Below are positions 24,912-37,990 of a DNA stretch of 64,000 nucleotides, piece by piece. The DNA is from Flectonema sp. DT1601 (taxonomy: Eukaryota; Euglenozoa; Diplonemea; Diplonemida; Diplonemidae): positions 682,001 through 746,000 of the forward strand of contig OZ025811.1 in the NCBI GenBank assembly GCA_964019425.1, given 5' to 3'. Under the pieces are notes generated by a model. The model did not search any database and was not told the DNA's origin. It saw only the letters and a list, made by a program, of their open reading frames with translations. The stretch's first letter is position 1. Each line of letters starts with the position of its first letter. The position numbers and the translations under genes are program-made.

Positions 24912-25298
24912 CTTCTTTCAGAGGCTTTGATTTCCTGATGAATAAATAAATATTAATCACATCAAAGCGTTTTTCAATATTATTATTTCTTTTGAAAAAA
25001 CGTTTCTTTTGTCAACTTACAAATTGCTTACTGTGTGATTGAATTGAGTTGTTCTTGTTTGGGATTCAATGACTGAGTTGTTGCTGGTAGACTTTGTGTT
25101 AAGTCCCAAACATTTCTTTTCGCGCCAGTGAGTCACCCCAATTTCTATTAACTCTACGATGTTTTCCTTCTTAAGTGAAAGCTGTGTATGCTGCATTGAA
25201 CATCGATGCAGGTTGCGTAGCCTCCAATTTTCTTACTATTTTCTTCAACCTGTTTTATTAACCGCTGAACACCCCTCTCTCACTTTCTCCCAAGCAGC

Positions 25299-25337
<39 letters not shown>

Positions 25338-25949
25338 CTAAATGACTCTGTTGTCGGTCTTTGGTATATAAGTTTCAAGTCAACTTTTAACATTACAAAA
25401 CTAACTACAATCGTAAAGATATTTACAAACAATAATAATATTTTTTTGTTTTTGTTTTGTTTTTTATCTATTTTGTTACGTCATTCTGTTATGTAGCAAC
25501 TGCTAACCAACCGAATTTTAGGTCGGGAGACAGGCAATTAAATTTGCTTTATCGAAAAAGAAAAAAAAAAAACACATGATTAATGTTACCAACTTGTTTA
25601 TAATTAATCAGTGATGCATGTATAACACGACTCTTCATTTTGTGAGTTCACTCTATGTTATTTCTGTCACCATTTTTTCTTAACAAATGGATTTTTTCTG
25701 GAATCATGGTTCCTGCTTAAAAACCTTCTCACCTCAAAAAAAAAAAAAAAAAAAAAACCAATTTTACTCCTTTATTTTTTAACCCCTCATGATTCTTTTT
25801 GTGGTTTATGTACGAAAAATAAATCCTTAAAAAGAAATTCCAACCTCAAAAAACAATTCAAAATTTTCACTGTGGTACAGTGCAATTAGTATATTGATTG
25901 AGAAAAAAAAAAAAAAAATGGAAAAAAACTTCCCTTAGTTTTTTTAAGT

Positions 25950-25980
<31 letters not shown>

Positions 25981-26728
25981 GCAGCTTTAGCCACCAACAG
26001 AATTATGAAAAGAAAAAAAAAAAAAGAAAAGAAAGAAACCATCCCACAAACAACATTCTTGTATGAGATGAAAAAGAAATATTGACAGTACAAGTTTTCG
26101 TGTGCAAACAAACACAAGTTGGTCATTTTTTTTTTCTTTTTTTTTCTTCTCGCTTCTCATCTCGCGATACACGCGAAGGGTTCCACCTCCCTTAGAGAGA
26201 TTATTTCACTGACCACCCCCAAACAAATTTAACAAACAGTATTCAGAGCCATTCTTTGTTTTAAAAATGTTTATTGTAACAACTGTTCTGGTACTGGTTT
26301 TTGAATATTTGAATGCTCTGAATAGGAACGATGGGATTTTACCAGCATGTGTTCGTTCGGTCAGTTCTGTGAGTTTGTTCCGTAGTTAATTTCCCCATTT
26401 CAAAAGATGAATGCAGGTGAGAGCGCGCCCAACGGTTATTCGAAAAGAAATTCTTTTTTCGTTTACAGTCAGACATCTTTTCTGTAAACATCCACTGCAA
26501 AAAAAAAAAAAAAAAGAAACAATTTACCCCCTACTCCCCTCCCCTGCTATTGTTGTTAAAAAGTCCTACTTAGGTTGTGTGATTATTGTAGTTCGGTACT
26601 TACACCATCCTGCTAAGCATAGTTTCATTCGTACTTACGGCATTGCCTAGGTAAGACCTTGGAGTCTTGTATTTAGGCATTATGCACTACTGAATGCTTT
26701 ATTTATTTGTTTTTAGAATACTGTTCTG

Positions 26729-26761
<33 letters not shown>

Positions 26762-26790
26762 TACGCAGATTATTGGATACGGGGGAATGG

Positions 26791-26823
<33 letters not shown>

Positions 26824-28222
26824 AATAACAACAAACGCTTCTCGGTGCACTGTTTATTTATTGTGTTTTAGGCAAGCGTGTTGTAGTTATTTTCTTTTTA
26901 AAATTGGTATGCGACATTGAAAGGAGAGTTTGGAAAAAAAAAAAAAAAGAAAGAAAAGAGAAAGAAATATTCTACGTCGGCAACTTGTGTGGGACAGTGG
27001 AATATAGTATTTTTTCTTTCCTTCTTTTTTCTTGATTTTTCTTATTTTATAAGAAAATTACTACAGTACCTTTTTTTTTTTTAAAAAATGATCTTCTCAT
27101 TTAGTATCCGTAGACACACGAGTCTACCTGCACCTTAAAACCTTGAAGCTGTTTCATTATTTTTCTTTCCCCCAATTTTTTTTTTTTTTTTCCCCCTTTA
27201 GTTGTTTGCTAGTCACTTCAATCCTAGAAAATCCGAATGAGGAGTGACAATTTTTTCGAGCTGAACAAAAAAAAAAAAAAAAAACCCATCGATGTGGAAT
27301 AAACACCTATGTTTTGTGTGTAGTGTTTACTGCTATTGGGTGCTGGCATGTAGTACAGCGGTGCTTCATCACCATTTTTTGGTTACCAGAGTTGGGACCT
27401 CGTGTTACTTATCTTTATTTTTGTCCAAGTTTTCCCCAAAAAGCTTGATATAAAAATAAGGTAGAGTTCGTTAAGTTGTCCCTTTTCTCTGTACATTTTT
27501 ATCCTCTTTTTCGTTCCCCGTTTGCTGCTTCTCTGCGATTCGAATAGATGACCCTGGTCTTGCTTTGTCTTTCTGACTACTTATGTACCGATGTTAGTAT
27601 TCAATACCAGATTAAAGTTGTAGGCTGTCTCTAAGGCTGCGTTTCGTGTGTGCGGTTGGCTGTGGGAGTTTGATTATTGTCGTCTGAAGATCTCATGACT
27701 TACTGAGAGCTTTTCCTGACAAGCATTCTATTATTTGCATATTAATAATAAATTGTGAATCAGGAAGATGCTTTTTTCTCTTTTTTTTTTTTTCCCTTCC
27801 AGACAAGGCGAGGCGACTTTTCGTCTCGGATCCTTGTTTTTTGGTGTCGTAGTTGTAGTTTATATGTGTAATTTAAATACACATTAAGAATAAGAGAATA
27901 AGAGCAGTTGTTGAAAATAACCAAAAAAAAAAAAGAAGAAGAAATTACTTCTACATGTGGAAGACCAAGTGTCTTCCACACTAATTATGTTGTCTTGCGG
28001 GACTATCTCAAAAGCGCCAATAAAATGGCGTTTTCGATCGGGGTTTAGCACGTCAATTCCTTCCCTTTTCCTTTTAAAAACCCTTGTCTTGCCTATAAGT
28101 TTTTTCTAAGAAAGAAGTACTGCGAACATATATGAAAGATGATAATATGTTGTGTGGTTTCACTTGTGATTTTCTTTCGTTCTTTCGTTCTTTCTTTTTC
28201 TTTTTTTTTTTTTTTTTTTTTT

Positions 28223-28257
28223 AACCCTGCATCACTTTCACTAAAGTGAGGCAGGTT
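28223..28257 (+). other. nested perfect hairpin within a structured tract
   Basis: AACC(C)TGC (28223-28230) pairs with GCAGGTT (28251-28257), enclosing CACTTT-CACT-AAAGTG (28233-28248). It is followed by more hairpins (CTGAC-CTAC-GTCAG near 28370; TCTCA...TGAGA near 28416-28438). About 220 nt without long A/T runs, directly after a T-run: a candidate small RNA gene of unknown type. Confidence 0.4.
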
Positions 28258-31200
28258 CGCTTTCCTGGGTTACTGAAGTTGTCCTTGCGTGTTCTTAAGA
28301 TTTCGTCTTGGCAGGCTATCAATCACTGGGTCCCAATCTTGGGCATACACACTTGAATAAGCCAAACGCTGACCTACGTCAGTGCCAAACGTGGAGAAAC
28401 ATTATTTCAGCCTCTCAGTGATCTTAGGATTGTGAGATACAAACAAGGAAAATAAAATAAAAGTTGTGGCGTCGCTTGCATTTTCATTTTTTTTTTCTGT
28501 TGAAGGGAACATCCCAACAAATACTTTCGAATAGTCTTTGAAATCGGACTAATTGGTAGTTAGGAGCGAAGCGTTTTTCTCTCTCGAACTCTGACATATT
28601 AAAAGAAAACAAAAAAATATACATATTTGCATCTGCGTTTTTTTTAAAGCGAATAAAATCTATTTGTGGTGTATCGTAATTTGTTATCGTTTTTTCTTGA
28701 TACAGCAGATGTTTTTTGCAAAAAAAAGAAGAAGAAAAAAAAGAAAAAAAAAAGTGGAAACTCTCAGGGGAATCAGTTGCGTACTGAGTCGTTTATTTTA
28801 TTTTATTTTTTTCTAAAAATTCCCTACTCCCCATTCCCGTCTATTTTTTTTTTTTTCTCTTCCTAACAATGGCTATTTAAAAAAAAAAAAAAAACACATC
28901 TACTATGCCCAAATAATCTGGCGCAGCAAAAGCTTCAAAAAAAAAAAAAAAACTGGATTTAGCTGTACGTTTGCTTATCTGTTTTACAGTATAGCCTTGC
29001 ACGACCTGATCTTGTCATCTTGCGTTTTAATGTGTAGGAATTGGCTGTACACTACTTGTGTACACAGTCACAAATAACAAGGAAAAAATCCTCTCATTCT
29101 CCCCTGCTCCTTTTATTCCCCTTTTAAAAAAAAAAAAAGAAAAAAAAAAAAAAAGAAGAAGGTTTTCCTAGAACCGCGACTGTTTTTTATGCTGCCTGTA
29201 ATGCGGCTTAAAAAAAAAACCGGAATATTTTGTTTGTCTTCGTATGTGTGTACCAGTCGGGCTTGCTGTATGATAATTTCAAGTGGGTGGTTGATAGACG
29301 TTTCTATACTCGCTGGTTTTTATCCGATTGTTCACATTTGCCTGAAAAGTCTTCGAAAAAAAAAAAAAAAAAAAAAAAAACTTGTTTTCAAAACATTATA
29401 TTTTGTTCATTCTGGAACTAAGTAAATCTCAAAGTTTTTTTTTTTTTTATATTCGTTGCTTCTGAGAGAACGTTTTTTTTTTTTCTTTTTTTTTCTATTG
29501 TGTGACATGGTTTTTTTGAGCTCACTGATAAAAAATAAATAAAGTACTGGGAGTGAAGTTCAAAAGCCTTGGTGATGTCATCTGGCTTATTTAGCAAGCA
29601 GTTTGATAGATTTGTCTATCAGGCTTCTCTTTTTGCAATGGTCCAAGAAAAAAACACACTTTGTCATTTTTCTGTAATTAATTTTATTTCTGGTAAATTC
29701 TAGGTTTTTTGTGTTTTGTTCGTGGTGGATTTCACATCTCTTTGGAGGAAAATAAAAAAAGCAAACCAAGTATAGACAAGCATGATGATTTGTCGCAATC
29801 TATCCTCCTCAAGTTGGAAATCGCTTTTGATTTATCGCGTTAGTGGGGGCCTTTTTCACCCATTTTTCCCCCTATTTTTTTTTTTCGGGTTCACTCTTTC
29901 ATCACGTCAAAAAATAAAATATCGATTTCTTTTTAGCACAAGTAGCAAAAGTGATAACCAAAAAAAAAAAAAGAAAAAAAAAAAAAAAAGCTGGAAAGAG
30001 CGAACATCATGTGCGGTTATTCAAAAGGGATGAACAAAAAAAAAAATCCTGTTACTTAATTTTCCCGAAAGATGAAGAGACGTGTTTTCCATTTTAATTT
30101 TCCCTTTTTAGAACGAATTAAGCTTGTTATTTGGACCACAGGTTCTCTACAAAACAAAATTAATTCTTACTTTACATTATTACGTGATCTTTGTTTCACT
30201 CGTTCGTTTCCAAATTTTGCAACGTACCCAGAAGTGTTTCTTGGGTTGCAAAATTCGTTTCGTTTTTTTTTTTCATTTAATCTCATAACAGGTGGTTCTT
30301 GCTACGACGGTGTGTCAACTACGTAGAATCACTTTTTTTCTTTTGCCTTTTAATTATTTTTTGTGTGAAAATCTTTTTAAAAATAAAAAAAAATAATAAA
30401 AAAAAAAATAAGGAAAGTTTCAGGCTCACGACATTTGTGCACAAACGGAAAGTAATAACCCACAAAAAACAAAGGAGATGACACGTCTCTCTTTATTTCT
30501 GTTTATAATATTGTACATAAACGCCACCTGGACTTTACTCTTTGTGCAAAAATGGCCTGCTTCCTATTTATTTATTTTTTTTCCGAGTGTCGATCTGTTG
30601 GAATTGGAACATTTTTTTTTTCGATTGGAATCTTTATTTTTTCACCCCCTTTCCCCCTTTTTTAGGACTGAACAAATCTACTTTAGAGGATAGCCAGGGT
30701 CAGCGTCTCTGACCCTGTCTGCCTCTCTGCAATGGTGGGTCTTGATAGTTTATCGACTTTCTCTGTCTGTTATACAAGAATAGATGCAGGCTTCCCTCTC
30801 ACCGTTTTGTTCTCTCTCATAAAAATGATATTACTGATTGGTTTTAAGTTAGAATAAGTTGACCTCTCTTCCGAATTATTTTTTTCTTTTTTCGTCTCAC
30901 GATTTATACACGCGTATTACATGGCTTTTTCCCTTAAAAGCTTTTTATTATATCAAGGTAAGCAAGACTCTATCTTCCTTCGCCATTATTTTTAACTTTG
31001 GCGTGTTATACATATATCTGGCTTCTTGATTAGTTTTTCTCTATACGTAACTTAACAATTGAAGGCAACTGTTTTCGCTGCCTGCTCTTTTTTTTTTTTT
31101 TTTTTTCTTTAAAAAAATTTGAAAAAATCTACGAAGGAAAAATTATATGAATTTGTTTATTTTACATTACTCTTTTTTTTACTCACTCCCTGAATTGAAA

Positions 31201-31739
31201 AAAAAAAAAAAATACAGATGGCTTTTTCAGGAGCCTAGCAGCCTTAGTTTAAGAAACAAAAAAGAGGAATAATAATAAAATAAGAGCTGTTCGAGCTTAT
31301 TGATAAAAAACTAAGCTTGAGACACAGAAAAAAAAAAAAAAAAAAGAAGATACTTGAAAAATTCCTTCTCTTGGGGAAAGAACAAAAAAAAAATAAAAAT
31401 AAACTGCGTCTCAAATCCCTAGACTTTGTTAAAAAATAATATAAAATAAATAATCGATGCAATCAACAATTATTATTATTATTTCTTTTTTTTACCCTCA
31501 TGTTATTTTTATTGCTGAGGGGTAGCACTTACAAGACTAGAAGGTTCTTCTGTTTTCTTTTTATTTTACTGTACTTTTAAAAAAAAACATGGTGTATGGA
31601 AAACTTAGAGTACAACAATTCTGAAAATAAAAGGGGATGGAAAATTCTCGAAAATCTTTTTTGGAGTAAAAAAAAGACAGTTATATTAAAACACGAATTT
31701 GACGTTTCTGTGGGCAATCACTTTTTTTGAAAGGGAGCT

Positions 31740-32020
31740 TTTTTAGGCCTCAGTGAGCAAGGTGGAGCTGAGATTGTCATTCTTGATCACTCCTGCTATG
31801 AGAAGTGATCACGGTTGAGGTGAAATCTGGAAACCACAATCAATTCCACGGAGCTGTCGAGTTTTAATATCTTGGCTACAGGAAATGGCTACAGGAAATG
31901 GAAACCCATGCGTGCTCCGACGACCTTGGGCTAGATGGGTCGCGTTTTTCGGGGGGGAATGAATCCGCGGCTGGCGACCCTGGGCTGGCAGAAGAAGGGT
32001 TGTCCACGACGGATTTGACG
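31740..32020 (+). other. GC-rich structured tract, possible RNA gene
   Basis: About 280 nt of mixed composition ending at a T-run. TGATCACT (31784-31791) pairs with AGTGATCA (31804-31811); GGGTCGC (31937-31943) pairs with GCGACCC (31974-31980); CCCAT (about 31905) can pair with ATGGG (31935-31939). A short direct repeat GGCTACAGGAAAT is present. No RNA family is identified. Confidence 0.4.
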
Positions 32021-33392
32021 GTTTTTTTTTTTTTTTTTTTGAGATTTAGAGACTTTTTATACATCATGTTCATTTATAAATACAGTATTTATTTTTTTTA
32101 AATTTTTAGTAACAATCCATACTGCTACGTGCGATGAGTAATAAAGACAATATTTTCCGCTATACTTATCTGAGTTTTTTTTTTTTTTTCAAGTAGCAAA
32201 CTTTCGTACGATCTCTCTTAGCAATATGATACTAAACTTCTTATTTCATATTGTTTTTTTTTTTTTTTTTTTTAAAGTAATCCGTGGCTCGGTATTGCTG
32301 CAGGAAGCTTATTTTTCTTTCGTTAAAACAAGTTACGGTGCCAGAAGGGCGTCCTTTTCTTTTTAAGAAGGGAGTCAAAAAAAAAAAAAGTAGTAATTCG
32401 GCAAAAAAAAAAAAAAAAAAAAGTAAATAAAAAACTGACAGTTATTTTTTACTTTGTTGTTTTTTTATTGGTTTTTTGGATGAAAAACTAATTGTTGCAT
32501 TGTTACTCATAAAAGATGTTTTTTGGAGAAAGAACGAGAAAAATATATTTTTTTTGTTTGTGCGCAATCGGTACACAGAATCCTACCACTCGTACTACTG
32601 AATGTTTGTAGGTATTTAAGAGAAAAAAAATAAATAAAGCAAAAAAAAAAAAAAAAAAAACAAGCTGTTTCGTTGTAATTTAATTATTAACCACGGCAGA
32701 AAATCACAGAAAAATTTAATTTTATCTTCAAGAAACGGGAAGAAAGAAAAAAAAAAAAAAAAAAATAAGGGATTCCTTGATCGCTAGGAGTGGCTCAAAG
32801 TGACCTTATTCCTCTCCATTTTTTTTTTTCTTCTTTTTCTCCCCTCCTTGAAGAACTTGTTATTCATTTGAGCTTAAGAATACAGTATCGAATAACCACA
32901 TTCGCAGAAATTTGTTGTTCCTTTGAGCTTAAGAATACAGTATCAAATTACCCCTTTGATTTTGTTTTTGTTTGCTTCGACAGTCTAATTTTTACAACAC
33001 AGTTGTGATTTTTACAAAATCGAACTTACAACCCCCTTGATTTTGTTTTGTTTGCTTCGGCAATCTAATTGTCTTTTGAATTCTCTTAACTTAGATACAC
33101 GATACAGGCCCATCTGGAAGTAAATATGGCAGCTACTCTGTTTTCGAATAGGTTGTAAGCTGTGCAATACTTTGTATGCTACTGTTTTATTAATACATTT
33201 CTTTTAAAAAAAAATTATATTGTTTTATATTATAATTTTTTCTTTTTTTGTTTATTTCTCTCTCATCCTCTCTGTTTGTCTGTTCTTCAGCATAAAATTT
33301 TGCTGAAATATCGCTAACTTCATACAAAAAAAAAAAAAAAAAAAAAAAAGGAAGAAAAGAAAAGAATCGGGTATAGCTTCACTGTTGTTCTT

Positions 33393-33488
33393 GTTTACTC
33401 ACACTTTTGTTTTGGTTGTGCGCGACCGACATTAAATCTTAATAAGGGAATAAGTTGAGTTATGATTCCGCGATTCTCATTCTACCGG
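33393..33488 (+). repeat. dispersed repeat family 1, diverged plus copy
   Basis: Shares TTTACTCACAC, GTGCGCGACC and CTCATTCTACCGG with 10501-10608; the middle has drifted. Confidence 0.5.
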
Positions 33489-33532
33489 AAAAATATAATT
33501 AGTAGTAATGTAGGTACAAAGAACAACAAAGG

Positions 33533-33563
<31 letters not shown>

Positions 33564-34461
33564 AAGAGGGTTGTGATATATAAAATCACTCAAAGGTAAG
33601 GTTTCTTTCGCGTTCGGCTTTTGGAAACTTTCCCCTTTTTTTTTTATTATTTATTTATTTTTTTTTCCCTTTAAAAAAGAGAAACACATTTTTCTTAAAA
33701 AAAAAAAAAAAAAAATTAATGATTTTTTATCATTCTTATTTTTTTTTTCTTTTTCTCCCCAATAATTCACTCATTATGGTTTGGTGGTTTCCTTATTTCA
33801 TGTATTTACTTGAATGCACTTACTTAAGGATGTCCATGTCTCACTTCGGTAAATCGTTTGGTTGTTTAGACCTGCTTGTCAAGCCAATAAAGAAAAAATG
33901 TCATAACGTTAACGTTTTTGGTTCAGTCGTGTCAGCTTCGGGATTATTCGGCTCGTGTTCGCATAATTCACTTGGATCCTTTTTTTTTCCTTATTTTTTT
34001 TTTCCCCCTTCCCGACTTTGGTTTTTCTGTTGTGGAATTCGTCAAGGCCATGAAGTTCGTTTGTGTTGGTCCTCATCTATCGCTCCTGGATGTAGCCCGC
34101 ATTAAACTGTGGTGCGTGTGTGTGTTCTTTTCACCCCCCTTTTTTTTTTCCATCTTTATCGAATTTCTTCTTCTTCTTCTTCTTCTTCAAAAAAAAAAAA
34201 AAAAAATGTATCCTTTTATATTTGTGATATTTTTATTTTGTTTATCACTTGTGTGTGTCAACCTGTTTTTTTCTCTCTTTTTTTTTAAAAACCCCCTTTA
34301 AAATATATACAGTTAGTTCCATGAACGTGATGGAGCCTCCTTGATGTTGATTCTATCTAGCAAACGTCAATGTCCGAACCGCCTGGTTCGTGCACAAAAA
34401 ATATCTTCGTTTCCTCTGCATTTCAAAAATCACCGATATTTCTATTTTTCTGTTATGTTTT

Positions 34462-34502
<41 letters not shown>

Positions 34503-35036
34503 TTCATTCTGGGTGGTGGTCAAAAAAAATCATGTGCGTATTTGGCACACTGAAGTTTATTTTTTTATTTTTATTTTTATATACATTCTTTCTGCTTTGC
34601 AAGTGTTTATTGTTGTTTGCGACATTATTATTTTTTTTTCTTTTCCTTGTTAACAATTTTTTTACTCTATCTGAAAATGGATTGCGTGGGGGGGAGTTTC
34701 TTTTCTTCCCATTTGTAGCTTTTTTTGTGACAGTGATTATGGAAACACTTGTGTTTTTCATCACCTATAATTGCGTGTTTTTTTTATTTTTAAAAAAAAA
34801 TAATAAATAATAATAATAATAATGAGAAAAGTTTTTTTTTTCTTCTTTTATGTAACTTTTTTTTATTAATCATATCAACCTTTTACTGATTTTCTTCATC
34901 GTGTTTGAAAAAAAGTAGTAATAATCTTAATCTTAGCATATTCATTTTGGAATATTTATTTCTAGTAACCTATTTCCATAACCTAGTAAGTTTTTTTTTT
35001 TTTTTTTTTTGATAGTTTTTCACAAAGCAAACAACA

Positions 35037-35082
<46 letters not shown>

Positions 35083-35514
35083 TCTCTGTGGTGCATGATG
35101 TACGCATGATGTATCAAAGTAGACGCTTTATTTTAAATTTTTAAAAAAGAAATCTTTTTTAAAAAAAGAATTCGGCTGTTTCACGCTGAGGGGTATCTTT
35201 TATCCTTTTTTTAGCTGTCAGCCATCCAGTGATGGGGGAACAGCAGCCTCTTCGGAGGTTGGGATCCTTTCTGACTCGAAATTTTACGATTCCAGCAACA
35301 AACGGGCTTTGGCTCAGTGAAGATAGAAGACATGATTGTGCCACTTATCATTTTTCTGGAGGGAAAAAAAAAAAAGTGACTCATTCCAATAATAACAGAC
35401 TTTCTGCTAACTAACTTCTGCTGGCAAACAAGAAAGAAACATCCTATATTTTTTTTATTTGACACAATAAGGTACATAGCTACCTTTGGCAAGCTTCTAA
35501 CTTACGGAGCATCG

Positions 35515-35548
<34 letters not shown>

Positions 35549-37951
35549 AACAATGTTTTTTTTAATTTTTTTATTTTTTTTATTACATTTTTTTCTTGCA
35601 AATCACTGTTCTTTTCTCCTCCTTCCCCTCTCCGTATGCCAGACCAGTCTTTTTGGTCTCTCTCTTGCATTGTACATTGTGTATATTTCCTACAGAAATG
35701 TAGGTTTGCCCAAACATAGGGGAACAAAAAAAAAAAAAAAAAAGAAAAGAAAAGACAAGTAGTCAGGAATTATTGTTTCAGCTGTTTGTACTTAATTTAT
35801 TAATTTTAGTCCCACGAACTGCTCATGAAAAGCATCTTGCCTTTATACGAGATAACAAAAAAAAAGGTCTGTAATAAGGATTGATTGACAGGTGTGTGTG
35901 TGTTTTTATTTATTTAAAAATTCTTTTTTTTGCGAAACTACCCGAACGGGTCGAAAGCCGTAAAAGCACACTTATGGAGTACTTCTCCGTGGCTTTCTTG
36001 TAGATGTGTAAGGTTTGTTTTGCGATATTGAGTTCCTCAGTGTTCCTCATATACGTCTGGCTGCGGTCATGGATCCCAGAACCAAGACAGAGTAGTTAGT
36101 CGGGGAAAAAAAAAAGAAAAAAAAAAAAAAAAAAAGAAAAAGAAAATCTTGTTTATCAGAAGACGTACATCTTTGTCATTTTGGTTGTAATAATGATGAT
36201 GAGAACGTATTTAATCTTTTTTTTTTTTTTTTTTTTTTTTCTTCCCCCTCTCTCTCTCTCTTCCCCTTTTCAAAGTTGATTATTTTTTTACTTACATCAA
36301 AACATAGTAAAATAGCACCATATCACATCGGATCACCGTCATCGATGATGTGACTAAGGTAAATGCTTATTTCATTATTGTTTTTTCTTTCGTTAGTTTA
36401 CATTTTTTTTAATTAATTATTTATTTATTTTTTTTTTTTAAAAAATAATTTTAATCATATTCTTAGTTAAGCTTCTACCTGACAGCTTCTGTAAAAAAGA
36501 AGAAACTTATCAGGTTGTTTATATTTCTTAGAAGCTGTTTGTTTGTTTGTTTGTTTGTTTTTTTTGCGAAGGAACCAAAAAAAAAAAAAAAAAAAACAGG
36601 TCGCAGGCTTGTCTGCTTTAAAAAAGCTCAATAAACCTTTCTTGACCTTTTATTGTTGGTTCATTTTTTTTTCCCACTTTTTTTTTTTTTCATATTTATT
36701 TTTACACTACAAGGTGTACGTTTTCATCGATACATAGTGCCAAAGTGCTTCTTATTATTTGAAAAGTATTTTTTCCCCCTCTGCTGTCTATTGTTTTTCA
36801 GTCATTCTATGGTCTTTTTTTACATGGTTCTACTACAGATTTTGGCCGAAAGTTTCAAATTGCTTATATATTTAATTACGGTATCAAGTTGCCTCTCCAT
36901 GTGACAAAGGCTAATTAATAGTTTGCCTTTGCTTAATTAATAAAAAAAAGAAACTGTGGTGAAGAATGAAGGATTGGATAGGCGTTATTAGCCGTCCTGT
37001 CCTAGGTGTAAGCCATAGTAGTCGACAGCTGTGACATTGTTAATATATATATTTCCCCCCCCTCTTAATTTAATTATTGTCGCTACAGACAATTAGGTTA
37101 TTTTTTAGATCGACCCTATTGGTAGGAAACGTACTCTACCCGCAGGGTGTTTTTGCATGCACAAATTAAATTCATATGCAGTAAAGGTAACACAAAAAAA
37201 CTTAATGATGTTGTCCTAGTACTCTGCATCGGGGAATGGAAAAAAAAAAAAAAAAAAAAAAAAAGAAAGAAAATAAAGAAGGGAAAAAAAAGTCACACGT
37301 TAGTAGTGGACAGAATAGCTCTCTTTATTTTTCTGTTTTTTTTTTTTTATTTTTATATCATAAAATAGTTTTTAAAAAAAAAAAAAAAAAACTCCCAACT
37401 GCGAGGAGTGACTCGGCTCACAATGATCAATTTTTTGCGAGATATTCTTGTTTTCAAAGTTTCGGGAGTGTTTGTTTGTGAAAAAAACCTTTGTAAATTG
37501 TAAAAGGACACACAAGTGACTTCTAAGTCATGACTTCAGGTCAGTTGCTATCTTATCTCTTTGAAGAGAATCAGAGATGGACCAGATGATGGTATCGTGA
37601 GTTTTCTTTGACTGAATTTTTTTTTAAAAAAAAATTTATTTCTAAAAAGGAAAAAAAAAAAAAAAAAAAAAAAAAAGCATGAATCCGTATCATTTTCTAC
37701 CCTGAAATAAAAAAAACAACCCACTTTGAGAAAGGGCAAACCCATCATCTATCAGTGGGAAAAAAAAAAAAAAAAAAAACCGCTACAATAACTGTTTTTC
37801 ATGTTCTTAGTTGGATCGTACAGACAGCAGATTCTACTTCATTTAAAAAGAAAAAAGAAAAAAAAAACATATTTTCTAATCGTTACAAGTAATCATGCAC
37901 ACGGACCCCTTTAATGGGGAATGTTTTTGAGGCAAGTGATTCGGTGTTGTG

Positions 37952-37990
<39 letters not shown>

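Noticed and set aside
27590-27650. ATTAAAGTTGT resembling SSU downstream of the 530 loop
   Set aside because: The invariant GTGCCAGC...CGCGGTAA block that should precede it is absent, so the short AT-rich match is probably chance.
29285-29310. AAGTGGGTGGT, an LSU domain I 11-mer
   Set aside because: Flanks do not follow LSU, and the domain I blocks occur better at 58639.
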